38,629 bases of DNA from a virus. The notes beneath the pieces are model-generated. The model was not told the DNA's origin. It saw nothing but the letters and a program-made list of their open reading frames with translations, and did not search any database. Positions 28,433 through 35,550 of the stretch are shown piece after piece. The stretch spans positions 1 to 38,629 of IMG/VR virus record IMGVR_UViG_3300031753_000023; one strand, 5' to 3'. Both the position numbers and the translations under genes were made by a program. Positions within the stretch are counted from its first letter, which is position 1. Each line of letters starts with the position of its first letter.

Positions 28433-29194
28433 CTAGAAGCCGCGCTGCGGCCCCGTGTCGGCGCTGGCACCCGTGAGCGCCGCTGCCAAGGCTTCGCCGT
28501 CGTCGTCCTCGGCCCCGCCGACAGCCGGTGCATCGCCACCGAGCTTGTCGGAGATGAGCGCGCGCATCTCGGCCAGCTCTTGCTCCATGGCCGCGTTGCG
28601 CGAGGCGATCTCGTCCATGCGGGCGCGCTGGTCGGTCGTCTCTCGCCCTTGGATCGGCACGTTGGGCACGGGGAAGGCGACCATTTCGGGGTCTTGGGCC
28701 GGGAAGATGACCGTCTCGCCGTTCATGGTCTCGATGCGCAGCCGCGGGGCGAAGTCGACCAGGGCGTCCACGTTCTCCTGCTCGATGCCGTAGCGGGCGA
28801 ACAGGCGGCACAGCTCGTCGTAACGGGGCAGCACCACGCCGCGCGTCCCGTCCTCGGCTGAGTAGCTGAGCATGTTGCCCATCTCCGAGCGCGGGTCGCC
28901 CATGGCGAGCACCACGGCGGGGAAGGGCACGAAGTCGGTTTCGCCCGGCTTGATGTCCCAGTGCTTGCGGTTCCACCCGAAGCGCCACGTCACGTTGTCG
29001 ATGTTCTCCACCCGCAAGATGTCGCCTTCGAGCAGGAACGGGCGGGGGGCGGGCCGGGTCTTGTGCCGGTCCTCGGGCTGGGAGACGACGCCGCGGGACT
29101 TCATGGAGGTGACCGTGGCCCCGTGGCCGCGTGGCTTGGGCGGGGACTCGGCCATGACGGGCGGCTGGACGACGCCGCGCGGGGGTGCTGCCAT
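28433..29194 (-). CDS. Conserved hypothetical virion-region protein, 253 aa
   Basis: A 253-aa frame with ATG 29194. The N-terminal 50 residues are Pro/Arg-rich and likely disordered. Residues about 52-180 look globular (PFLLEGDILRVENIDNVTWRFGWNRKHW; FVPFPAVVLAMGDP; LPRYDELCRLFARYGIE; PRLRIETMNGETVIFPAQDPE). A charged helical region (190-220) with coiled-coil character follows, then an acidic Gly/Ala end. Similar 'WRFGWNRKHWDIKPGE' segments occur, as far as I recall, in actinophage structural regions without function. Possibly a minor head protein. Confidence 0.65.
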   Translation of the reverse strand: MAAPPRGVVQPPVMAESPPKPRGHGATVTSMKSRGVVSQPEDRHKTRPAPRPFLLEGDILRVENIDNVTWRFGWNRKHWDIKPGETDFVPFPAVVLAMGDPRSEMGNMLSYSAEDGTRGVVLPRYDELCRLFARYGIEQENVDALVDFAPRLRIETMNGETVIFPAQDPEMVAFPVPNVPIQGRETTDQRARMDEIASRNAAMEQELAEMRALISDKLGGDAPAVGGAEDDDGEALAAALTGASADTGPQRGF

Positions 29195-29206
29195 CGTGAT
29201 CTCCTC

Positions 29207-29458
29207 CTAGCCCTGGGGGCCTTGCGCGCCCTGGGCACCTTGTGCGCCTTGCGCGCCCTGGAATCCTTGGTGACCTTGGGTGCCCTGGTTGCCCTGGGGG
29301 CCGGTGGTCGACGTGATGTTGGCGGCCAGCGCCAGGCCGAACGTGGTCATCATCGTGCCCAGGTCGTCGGCGGGCACGTCGCCGCCCCCGGCGTCGAAGA
29401 TCAGGTTCGACCACCGCTCACCGAGGGTGACCGGCTCGGCGTACAGGGCGGTCCCCAT
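29207..29458 (-). CDS. Collagen-like protein with shared anchor module, 83 aa
   Basis: ATG 29458 (83 aa). Residues 1-50 contain EPVTLGERWSNLIFD and LALAANI, which match EPVTLGEIYASII and LGAAIVAN at the start of the fibre protein at 16345. The rest is ten Gly-X-Gln triplets (GPQGNQ, GHQGFQ, GAQGAQ) to the C-terminus with no tip domain. It lies right after the capsid and candidate decoration genes, so a short head fibre is likely. The shared N-terminal module links it to the fibre genes 12 kb downstream. Confidence 0.75.
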   Translation of the reverse strand: MGTALYAEPVTLGERWSNLIFDAGGGDVPADDLGTMMTTFGLALAANITSTTGPQGNQGTQGHQGFQGAQGAQGAQGAQGPQG

Positions 29459-29460
29459 GA

Positions 29461-29994
29461 CTAGAAGGGCACCCCGAGCTTGACCCAGCACAGCACCGGC
29501 ACGTCGTGGGTGCCGGTCACCGTTTCCAGCGCCACGCCGATGGTGGACAGCGTGGTGGTGGTGAGGGCCGTGCCACCCGAGTCCGACGCCGCCCCGACCG
29601 TGGAGGCCGACACGATGAGGGTGTTGCCCGCGGTCACCGCGTCGTCGACCAGCACCTGGGTCACCCCGCTGACCGCGCACATGGCGATGAGCGACGGCTG
29701 GGTGCCCGCGATGGCGCTGGGCACCGGGACGTCCGACCCGAGGCTGGACCCGCCGATCAGCACGCCGGCCAAGAGGCCAGTGGCCGCGCCCTGGGACGGC
29801 TCGACCAGGAGGGGAATCTGCTGGCCGTCACCGAAGTCGTCCTGGTCGTAGGGAATCTCGATCTGCATGACCGAGCCGACCGGGATGGCGGCTTCGAGGG
29901 CGGGGTCCACGGCGTAGGGGTGCCACAGCACCGAGTACTCGGGCTGCTGGTTCTGCCCCGCCAGGACGTTCTGGCTGTTGGTCAGTGGGCTCAT
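29461..29994 (-). CDS. Capsid decoration/stabilisation protein candidate
   Basis: A 177-aa beta-rich protein directly downstream of the major capsid gene. Segments: VMQIEIPYDQDDFGDGQQ, LVEPSQGAATGLLAGVLIGG, QVLVDDAVTAGNTLIVSA and STIGVALETVTGTHDVPVLCWVKLG. The last resembles the end of small capsid-decoration proteins (the 'GxALxxxxGxxxxVxVxhxG' pattern of the DUF2190 type), in which a value is 'stabilised' on the shell surface. Based on position and the C-terminal pattern I call it a decoration protein, at moderate certainty. Confidence 0.6.
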   Translation of the reverse strand: MSPLTNSQNVLAGQNQQPEYSVLWHPYAVDPALEAAIPVGSVMQIEIPYDQDDFGDGQQIPLLVEPSQGAATGLLAGVLIGGSSLGSDVPVPSAIAGTQPSLIAMCAVSGVTQVLVDDAVTAGNTLIVSASTVGAASDSGGTALTTTTLSTIGVALETVTGTHDVPVLCWVKLGVPF

Positions 29995-30007
29995 GGGTTC
30001 CTCTCGG

Positions 30008-30973
30008 TCAGGCCGCCAAAAGTGTGAACTTGCCGTTCAGCTGCGGGTTGGTGTTGATGACGTTGCCCGCCACGTAGGTGAGGGACGTGATCACCATCTG
30101 GTTGGTGGGCTGCTGGAACGGGTTGACCACGAAGTCCCCGTTCTGGTTGATGATCAGCTCGAAGTAATCATCGTTGAGCATGAACAGGTTGCCCTGGGTG
30201 GTGGTCGGCAAGATGTGCTCGTCGACCAGCCAGGGCTGGCCCCTGAACCACCCGCCACTGAACCCGCCGTTGGCGTAGGTCTGGTCCACCACGGCGGTCG
30301 GCTGGATGTACTGGACCTGGGCTTGGAGCAGGTTCTCGTAGCGGGTCAGGTTGGCCCGGATGGACACGATGGTCTTGGGGGCGCGGGCACCCTTGGTGCA
30401 CAGGTCGAACAGAGAGTTCAGCGCGCTCATCGACAGCGTGGAGGTGGTCGAGTCCACCTGGGCGTTGGTGAACGGGTAGGCCGAACGGCTCAGGCCCCCG
30501 TAGGTGGGGGAGATGGTCCCGTTGTCGACGATCTCGAACATGCCGTCGAACGCCTTGAAGTTGGACCCGTCGCTCCAGATGCCGTAGGCCAGCTTGTCGC
30601 GCAGGTCCATCTTGGCGTTCTCGCACGTCTCGATGACGTAGTTGGCCACCGCGTACTCCGAGTCGGCCCGGATGAGCGACCGCTGGTCGAGCGTCACCGA
30701 GGTGTAGTACTCCTTCCACTCCCACGCGTAGGAGAGTTCGGTGTCGCTAGGCTCGACGTTGAGGACTTCGGGACCGTAGAAGGCCCCGCCGGTCGCCCAC
30801 GGCTTGTAGATGACGCGGGACTCGATCTGGGTGCCGCCCCGGCGCACCACCTTGTCCTTGCGCCACAGCCTCTCGGTCCACGTCGATCCGAGGTAGTACA
30901 CGTCGGTCGCCTCCTCGCGCAAGATGCGCCGCGAGATGGACGTGATGGTGTCGACACCGATGGCGGTGACCAT
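30008..30973 (-). CDS. Major capsid protein, HK97-fold
   Basis: A 321-aa protein without low-complexity, in the position expected after the scaffold. Typical segments: an N-arm (TSISRRILREEATDVYYLGSTWTERLWRKDKVVRRGG) containing the E-loop-like strand, then YAWEWKEYYTSVTLDQRSL, a spine helix (YAVANYVIETCENAKMDLRDKLA) and a small domain with GIWSDGSNFKAFDG. The later P-domain region (STLSMSALNSLFDLCTKGARAPKTIVSI) precedes the C-terminal part (LFMLNDDYFELIINQNGDFVVNPFQQP). These match the podovirus-type HK97-like capsid proteins in order. It assembles into the shell around the scaffold. Start GTG/ATG at 30973 with the scaffold stop just upstream. Confidence 0.85.
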   Translation of the reverse strand: MVTAIGVDTITSISRRILREEATDVYYLGSTWTERLWRKDKVVRRGGTQIESRVIYKPWATGGAFYGPEVLNVEPSDTELSYAWEWKEYYTSVTLDQRSLIRADSEYAVANYVIETCENAKMDLRDKLAYGIWSDGSNFKAFDGMFEIVDNGTISPTYGGLSRSAYPFTNAQVDSTTSTLSMSALNSLFDLCTKGARAPKTIVSIRANLTRYENLLQAQVQYIQPTAVVDQTYANGGFSGGWFRGQPWLVDEHILPTTTQGNLFMLNDDYFELIINQNGDFVVNPFQQPTNQMVITSLTYVAGNVINTNPQLNGKFTLLAA

Positions 30974-30976
30974 GGG

Positions 30977-31951
30977 CTAGTTCCCTTCTCCTGAGTCAGT
31001 GAGTTTGCCCACCATTTGGGCCAACACGGCTTGTCGCGATTCCTCGGTCAAACGACCATCGGGCCGGTGCTCGATGGGCTTGCGCACCGGCACCTCGCCG
31101 CTGGGCGATGCCGCGGACGACAGCGCGGTCAGCTTGCGCTGGCGCTCGGCGTCGGCGGGTGAGTGGCCGGGCAGGGCGGACGGTGGTGCGACCGGGGCGC
31201 CCAGGATCTTGGCCAGCAGGGCGTCGTTGGAGCGCAGCACGAACTCGAGCGACTTGCCCATGGCGGCTTCGAGGTCGCCGCCGGTGGTCGGCAAAAACGC
31301 CTCGGGCAGGCGCTGGGCACCGGCCATGGAGCACACCGCTTGGATCTCTTCGGCGCTGAGCTTGTCGCCGTAGCGCCCGGCGAACTCGGCGGTCACCTTG
31401 CGCGCTGCCGCATTGGCCAACTGGGCCTCGGTCTGGGCACTCTGGGCGGTGACCCCCTGGCGCAGCGCGGTGATCTCGGCGCGGGACTCTTGGAGTTCGC
31501 GCCAGATCTGGGCCTCGAAGGAGTCGGGGTCGACGTGCTCGGGCAGGGCGGGGGGGGCGGGTGGGGGAGGTGGCGGTGCTTGGGCTACCGGGGCGTCTGT
31601 GGGCACGCCCAGGTAGGCCCGGCGGATGGCACCTTGGCGCTCGGGGTCGACCAGCGCCTGGCGCACGGCCAGCAGCTCGGCGCGTTCGAGGTCGCTCAGG
31701 GTCGAGAAGAAGTCGGGCGGGGCGTCGGCGGCAATCGGCGGCGGCGGGTCGACCGGCAACTGCGCCGGGGGCGGCAGCACGGGCGGGGGAGGGGGCACCT
31801 CGTCGACCGGCGGCGGGTCGACCGGGGGCGGATCGGCACTCGGGTAGCGGTCGGCCATGATGGCGTCGAGCGCGGTGGAGAAGTTGGCCGGGTCGAAGGG
31901 CGTCTCGCCCTCGCCCTCGGCACCGATACCGAACAGGTCGGAGAGGCTCAC
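30977..31951 (-). CDS. Scaffolding protein candidate
   Basis: A 324-aa protein placed directly upstream of the capsid gene. Two Pro-rich segments (about 40-75 and 120-140, PPPVDPPPVDEVPPPPP) are followed by a charged helical region (145-200) and an Ala-rich helical part. The C-terminus is basic and Ser-rich (VPVRKPIEHRPDGRLTEESRQ). High helix and charge content, low complexity and position are the features of phage head scaffolds. No protease domain is visible. Confidence 0.7.
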   Translation of the reverse strand: MSLSDLFGIGAEGEGETPFDPANFSTALDAIMADRYPSADPPPVDPPPVDEVPPPPPVLPPPAQLPVDPPPPIAADAPPDFFSTLSDLERAELLAVRQALVDPERQGAIRRAYLGVPTDAPVAQAPPPPPPAPPALPEHVDPDSFEAQIWRELQESRAEITALRQGVTAQSAQTEAQLANAAARKVTAEFAGRYGDKLSAEEIQAVCSMAGAQRLPEAFLPTTGGDLEAAMGKSLEFVLRSNDALLAKILGAPVAPPSALPGHSPADAERQRKLTALSSAASPSGEVPVRKPIEHRPDGRLTEESRQAVLAQMVGKLTDSGEGN

Positions 31952-32349
31952 GAGTTATCGGCTCCCGCGGCGACGAGTTGGCGCATCTGCTCGGGGTCGA
32001 TGCCGCCCATGTTGCCCGCGGCGTTCGACGGTCCCTGGCCCTGGCCCTGGAGTCCGGCGATGCCGCCCATCAGGCCGCCGCCGGGAGGAGGTGCCGCGGC
32101 ACCGGGAGGGGCACCGGGGGCGGGAGCGCCGGGGGGGCCACCGGGAGGGGGCGGGCCACCGGGAGCAGCGCCGGGCTGGCCGGCCTTGTTGAGGCCGCCG
32201 TGGATGAGGTCGAGCACGCCGGTCTGGAGCTTCATCAGCTGACCGGCGAACTGGGTGGCATCGGGGGCCTTCATGGTGTCGGTGATGGCACTGAGCACGT
32301 TGCCCAGCCCTTCTGCCACCGACGCCGGACCCGATGCCTTGCCCGCCAT
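31948..32349 (-). CDS. Pro/Gly-rich head-region protein, 133 aa
   Basis: ATG 32349 overlaps the stop of the gene upstream (TGATG). The N-terminal 58 residues are helical (SVAEGLGNVLSAITDTMK; FAGQLMKLQTGVLDLIHGG). Then comes a low-complexity Pro/Gly/Ala run (GAAPGGPPPPGGPPGAPAPGAPPG), followed by a Gly/Gln-rich part and a short helix at the end (PEQMRQLVAAG). It lies just before the scaffold. It may be a small assembly factor; the disordered run argues against an enzyme. Confidence 0.65.
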   Translation of the reverse strand: MAGKASGPASVAEGLGNVLSAITDTMKAPDATQFAGQLMKLQTGVLDLIHGGLNKAGQPGAAPGGPPPPGGPPGAPAPGAPPGAAAPPPGGGLMGGIAGLQGQGQGPSNAAGNMGGIDPEQMRQLVAAGADNS

Positions 32350-32504
32350 CAGTTGTCGGGGTAGTCCCGCGGCTCGGGCGTGACGTGCTCGGCCATGGGG
32401 TCGGCACCCCACGCCTGCGTCTCGGTCTGGCCCTGCCGCATGATGTTGGCCTTGCCCTTTGGCTGCGGCCCGTAGTCGGGGCCTACCTGGTTCTGATCGG
32501 CCAT
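32349..32504 (-). CDS. Small hypothetical protein, 51 aa
   Basis: ATG 32504 has a good ribosome-binding site (GGGAGGTG) and is the first gene after the promoter candidate at 32534-32562. The 51 residues are polar, with GPDYGPQPKGKANIMRQG then TQAWGADPMAEH and a Pro/Asp end, so mostly disordered. Its stop overlaps the next start, implying coupling with the Pro/Gly-rich gene. Too short for motif recognition. Confidence 0.6.
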   Translation of the reverse strand: MADQNQVGPDYGPQPKGKANIMRQGQTETQAWGADPMAEHVTPEPRDYPDN

Positions 32505-32533
32505 TCCGCACCTCCCGTGCTAGCTGGTCGCGA

Positions 32534-32562
32534 ATGGTAGCCCCTCGCGCTTGCAAATGCAC
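32534..32562 (-). promoter_or_regulatory. Capsid-operon promoter candidate, GTGCAT-17-TACCAT
   Basis: On the minus strand GTGCAT (32562-32557), 17 bp, TACCAT (32539-32534), 30 nt before ATG 32504. It closely resembles the TTGCAT-17-CAnnnT form found at 6043 and 12855, and lies directly downstream of a strong hairpin. Confidence 0.5.
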
Positions 32563-32570
32563 GCAACCGC

Positions 32571-32608
32571 GGAGAAGCCCGGTCAGTCGGGGCCGACCGG
32601 GCTTCTCC
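32571..32608. terminator. Strong hairpin within the late block
   Basis: A perfect 14-bp stem (GGAGAAGCCCGGTC / GACCGGGCTTCTCC) with a 10-nt loop, between the packaging/HNH genes and the head genes. It has no T-run on the minus strand. Together with the promoter just below it, it marks a transcription boundary. Confidence 0.75.
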
Positions 32609-32638
32609 CCCAAAACGCAAAACCGGACTTGGGAAGGG

Positions 32639-32698
32639 CTACCGACCCTTCCGTCCGTGCTTACGGTGACCCTTACGGCCACGGGCGCGTGCGTGCAT
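32639..32698 (-). CDS. 19-aa highly basic peptide
   Basis: ATG 32698 has GGGAGGGGG upstream (ideal spacing). The peptide reads as Arg/Lys/Gly/His only after the first three residues: MHARARGRKG, then HRKHGRKGR and stop. About half of the residues are basic. It is too short for gene callers, but the ribosome-binding site is among the best in the window. It could bind nucleic acid or be a residual reading frame. Confidence 0.45.
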   Translation of the reverse strand: MHARARGRKGHRKHGRKGR

Positions 32699-32702
32699 GT
32701 GC

Positions 32703-32879
32703 TCACCCCCTCCCTGATCGTTGGGATTTGCGATGTGAACGCCTGGACTTGCGCTTGCCCTGCTGGGAGGGCGACTCGCGCTTGCCGGTGACCGATGAGC
32801 GCCCGTGTGCCCAGGCGTGGGCGATGTCTGGGTGCTCCGCAAAGAGGTACTTCCGCTGGGCCTCACTCTTAAACGGCAT
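32703..32879 (-). CDS. Small basic phage protein, MPFKSEAQRKYLFAEHPD type
   Basis: ATG 32879 overlaps the stop region of the HNH gene. The first ~22 residues follow the well-known phage pattern 'MPFKSxAQRxxhFAxHPxhAxxWAxxH', found in small proteins near packaging genes. The rest is Arg/Lys/Ser-rich (KRKSRRSHRKSQRSGRG), a basic tail. Function is not established; it is usually next to HNH or terminase genes, as here. 58 aa. Confidence 0.7.
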   Translation of the reverse strand: MPFKSEAQRKYLFAEHPDIAHAWAHGRSSVTGKRESPSQQGKRKSRRSHRKSQRSGRG

Positions 32880-33279
32880 GGCTGGCCTTGTTGCAGGCAC
32901 GGCAGTACCGGTGACTCCCGTAGCGGTACGTGTTCTCGTCGTCGTAGGGATGGCCGCGGATGCAGTGAGTTTTGGCCGGGTTGGCAGCCGCTACGGTATC
33001 GCCGCGCATCAGGTTCTCACGATGCGTCACCGGCTCCATGTGACCCGGGTTCACGCAACCGCGATTCCGACACAGGTGGTCGATCTCCAGTCCGTCAGGT
33101 ATCGGGCCAACGAGCAGTTCGTAGATCATTCGGTGGGCTAGGAAGTGCTTGCCCGCCACCGATCCCGCCCCATAACCCGCCTTAAGGTGAGAGCCGGTCC
33201 ACTCCCAACAGTCATCGCCAATCTGTACTCGATCCTCGATGTAGTCGAGGAGACGTACCGTTGGCCTGTCGGGTTCCAC
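32869..33279 (-). CDS. HNH endonuclease
   Basis: A 136-aa protein from GTG 33279. The nuclease core reads FLAHRMIYELLVGPIPDG, then EIDHLCRNRGCVNPGHMEPVTHRENLMRG: the D-H pair starts the beta-beta-alpha-metal motif, N and H complete it. A second Cys/His set in the C-terminus (CIRGHPYD; HRYCRACN) gives a structural zinc site. The N-terminal part has a strand pair typical of the HNH_3-type homing nucleases. HNH genes near portal/terminase are either packaging accessories or free-standing homing nucleases. The isolated location between portal and capsid genes and a complete motif are compatible with either. Confidence 0.88.
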   Translation of the reverse strand: MEPDRPTVRLLDYIEDRVQIGDDCWEWTGSHLKAGYGAGSVAGKHFLAHRMIYELLVGPIPDGLEIDHLCRNRGCVNPGHMEPVTHRENLMRGDTVAAANPAKTHCIRGHPYDDENTYRYGSHRYCRACNKASHAV

Positions 33280-33285
33280 TGCCGT

Positions 33286-33519
33286 CTAGCCCATCCCGTC
33301 GCAATTATCCCAGGAGTTGTTCATCGGGTCGTTGACCCCGATGTCGCCGGTCGGGCCGGTCACGAACTCGGTGGGCTCGGTGAACGAGTTGCGGGCTTCG
33401 CGCCCCCCCGGCTCGCCGTGGCGGCCGATCAGGCTGCCGCGGTTGGCCGCGATGATCGACCCGACGTTCTCGGTCGACATCTCATGGCTGATGCCCGCTC
33501 GGTTCACGGCGTGATCCAT
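33286..33519 (-). CDS. Small hypothetical protein, 77 aa
   Basis: The frame is open from GTG 33555. I prefer ATG 33519 (77 aa) because a GGTTGGGGG stretch lies upstream and the first 12 residues of the longer form look untranslated. The body is polar (GISHEMSTENVGSIIAANRG; SFTEPTEFVTGPTGDIG; end NNSWDNCDG). No Cys pair or catalytic motif. It follows the portal gene and precedes the HNH gene. Function unknown. Confidence 0.55.
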   Translation of the reverse strand: MDHAVNRAGISHEMSTENVGSIIAANRGSLIGRHGEPGGREARNSFTEPTEFVTGPTGDIGVNDPMNNSWDNCDGMG

Positions 33520-33565
33520 CCATCGGACGGTAGCACCCCCAACCCAGCGTGTCACGCGATGGGGG

Positions 33566-35374
33566 TCAGTGCGGGTGCCCGGTCCCCGGACCCGTTGGCT
33601 GGCCCTTCCCCCCGCCCTGGAGGGCGTGGAGGATGGCCTTTTGCTGGTCGGCCTGCTGCTTGCGGGCTAGCACGCTCTGCCAGTGGCTAACCCGGTACGC
33701 CTGGAGCACGTACTGGTCGTCCACCACGTTCATCTCCTTGAGCTGGTTGGCCTCTTGGATGCGCGCGGCCCGGCTGGTCGGCTTGGACGATCCGGCGTTG
33801 ACCAGCAAGCTGAACCGCAGCGGCTCGGGGCCGTCCGGTCCACCCGGCGTGTAGAAGTGGTTGGCCGCGAGTTTGATGGAGTTCATCTCGCCCTCTTGGC
33901 CGACGATGGCCACGGTACGCGCCACGTCGTAGTTGCGCACGATCAGGTTGGCCACCAGCTCGAACGCCTTGCGCAGCGTCAACTCCAAGTTGCGCTGGGC
34001 GCTGCGGATGCGGATGAACCCGGCCTCTTGGGTCGCTGACACCTGCTTGTCGGTGGCCCGGCCCGATGGGATCTCGCCCTTCTGGCCGCCCTGGAGTCCG
34101 GCGATCCGTTCGATCTCGGTCAGCCAGAACGCGATGAACTCCATGAGCAGGGAGGGCAGAGTCGGCGGGTTGAGCCAACTCGGCTTGGCGTTCTGCGCGT
34201 TCGGGCCGCCGTCCACGTCGTAGATCCGACCGGGCCGGTTCACGAATGTCGAGCGGTCCATGCCCGAGTTCTTGACGCCCACGAAGATCGGGTTGCCGGT
34301 GTACTCGATGTTGTTCTGGCCGAGCGCGAGGAGGCGGTTGAGGGCGATCTGGCACGGCCCGATGTCGCGCACGATGGCCGAGCCCCACAGCTCGCCCGTC
34401 TCCACGTCCACGTAGCGGACGTAGGGGTGGCGGCTCATGCCGAACAGGTTGGACGCCATCTCGTCGAGCAGCACCCTCCCGCCAGAGTGGACGATGACCC
34501 GCCACTCGGACACCATGACGTACTCGGTCGGCTGGGTCACGTCGGCTGGCGTGACCTCCTCCAGATAGTTCTCTTTCAGCCAGCACTCGTAGACGTTGAC
34601 AGCGCGGAACGGGGTGGCCCCGTAGGGCTGGGCGGTCCCACCGGGCGGCCCCCAGGTGGTCGGCCCCTGGCCGGCGTCGACCGGGATGAGCACCCCCTGC
34701 TTGGGCACGTTGGTCTGTTGACTGGGGGGGATGTGGTCCTTGGAGGTGTCACCGGCCACCAGGGCGGCGCGGATCTTGGCGTCGGATACCTCGGGGTAGC
34801 GGCGCTCGATCTCGCTCGCCGTCATGGTGTGGACCTCGATGATGAACTCGGCGTCGTCGAGGTTCTCGGCGTAGGGGTCGATGTAGAGGCACCACGGCGA
34901 GGTGGACTTGATGGCCACCTGGCCCTTGCCGTTCTCCAACCCCTGGTCCCAGGTGACCTTCAAGAATCCGGCCCCGTACATGGAGGAGTTCCAGAGCATC
35001 TTGACCACTTCGGCGTACCACTGGTCGGTCTGGTACACGCTGTTGATGACGCACTCCAGCTGCTCGGCCAGCATGTCTTGGACCGCGAAGTACGCGCTGA
35101 ACGGGTCGGCGGCGGGCGTGATGGAACAGGAAATCTCCTGGTCGGTCATCCACCCGACCCGGGCGTCGATGGTGGGGAACACCTCGTTGGCCCGGATACC
35201 CGCGGCGGCGGGCAGCGACGACGAGGCCCGGTTCATGGTCAGGCGGTAGTTGCGCTTCCACTCGTTCAGCGTGTTGCCCTTGGCCTGCTTGGCCAGGGTG
35301 TAGATGTTGTTGAGCTGCTGGACGAAGGCCCACGGGTCGTAGTCGGGCGGCTTGCTGACCTCGACCAGCGTCAC
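33566..35374 (-). CDS. Portal protein
   Basis: A 602-aa protein of portal size. An N-terminal helical part (YDPWAFVQQLNNIYTLAKQAKGNTLNEWKRNYRL) precedes the stem/wing region with PTIDARVGWMTDQEI. Then come a beta part (GKGQVAIKSTSPWCLYIDPYAENLDDAEFIIEVH) typical of the clip/wing strands and the long helical crown region (QKGEIPSGRATDKQVSATQEAGFIRIRSAQRNLELTLRKAFE). Order with the large terminase upstream and scaffold/capsid downstream supports the call. The portal forms the dodecameric ring for DNA entry. The end is Gln/Lys/Gly-rich. GTG start overlaps the upstream stop (GTGA). Confidence 0.9.
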   Translation of the reverse strand: MTLVEVSKPPDYDPWAFVQQLNNIYTLAKQAKGNTLNEWKRNYRLTMNRASSSLPAAAGIRANEVFPTIDARVGWMTDQEISCSITPAADPFSAYFAVQDMLAEQLECVINSVYQTDQWYAEVVKMLWNSSMYGAGFLKVTWDQGLENGKGQVAIKSTSPWCLYIDPYAENLDDAEFIIEVHTMTASEIERRYPEVSDAKIRAALVAGDTSKDHIPPSQQTNVPKQGVLIPVDAGQGPTTWGPPGGTAQPYGATPFRAVNVYECWLKENYLEEVTPADVTQPTEYVMVSEWRVIVHSGGRVLLDEMASNLFGMSRHPYVRYVDVETGELWGSAIVRDIGPCQIALNRLLALGQNNIEYTGNPIFVGVKNSGMDRSTFVNRPGRIYDVDGGPNAQNAKPSWLNPPTLPSLLMEFIAFWLTEIERIAGLQGGQKGEIPSGRATDKQVSATQEAGFIRIRSAQRNLELTLRKAFELVANLIVRNYDVARTVAIVGQEGEMNSIKLAANHFYTPGGPDGPEPLRFSLLVNAGSSKPTSRAARIQEANQLKEMNVVDDQYVLQAYRVSHWQSVLARKQQADQQKAILHALQGGGKGQPTGPGTGHPH

Positions 35375-35550
35375 AGGTCACCCATCCCGTCGTGGGGGAA
35401 GATGCACGCGATGGCCTCCAGACCCTCGTACTGGTCCTCGGTGGCGAAACGGCGCTGCCCGCACACCCCGCACACGAACACCCAGGCGAACTCACCGCAG
35501 TTCACGTCGCCCTCGAAGTGACCGCGGACCTCCGTGTCGGTATCAGGCAC
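35371..35550 (-). CDS. Small zinc-ribbon protein, 59 aa
   Basis: GTG 35550 overlaps the previous stop (GTGCCTGA). Residues about 16-33 include C-G-E-F then V-C-G-V-C-G-Q-R-R, giving a Cys pair C27-x-x-C30 with an isolated C near 17. Around it lie beta-forming residues (WVFVCG). It looks like a single zinc ribbon; a cysteine further on (IACIF) may help bind metal. Coupled to the portal gene by a GTGA overlap. Role unknown, possibly packaging-linked. Confidence 0.65.
   Translation of the reverse strand: MPDTDTEVRGHFEGDVNCGEFAWVFVCGVCGQRRFATEDQYEGLEAIACIFPHDGMGDL

Noticed and set aside
32571-32608. Possible riboswitch
   Set aside because: A single perfect stem with a short loop has no further conserved elements; a terminator or boundary hairpin explains it better.
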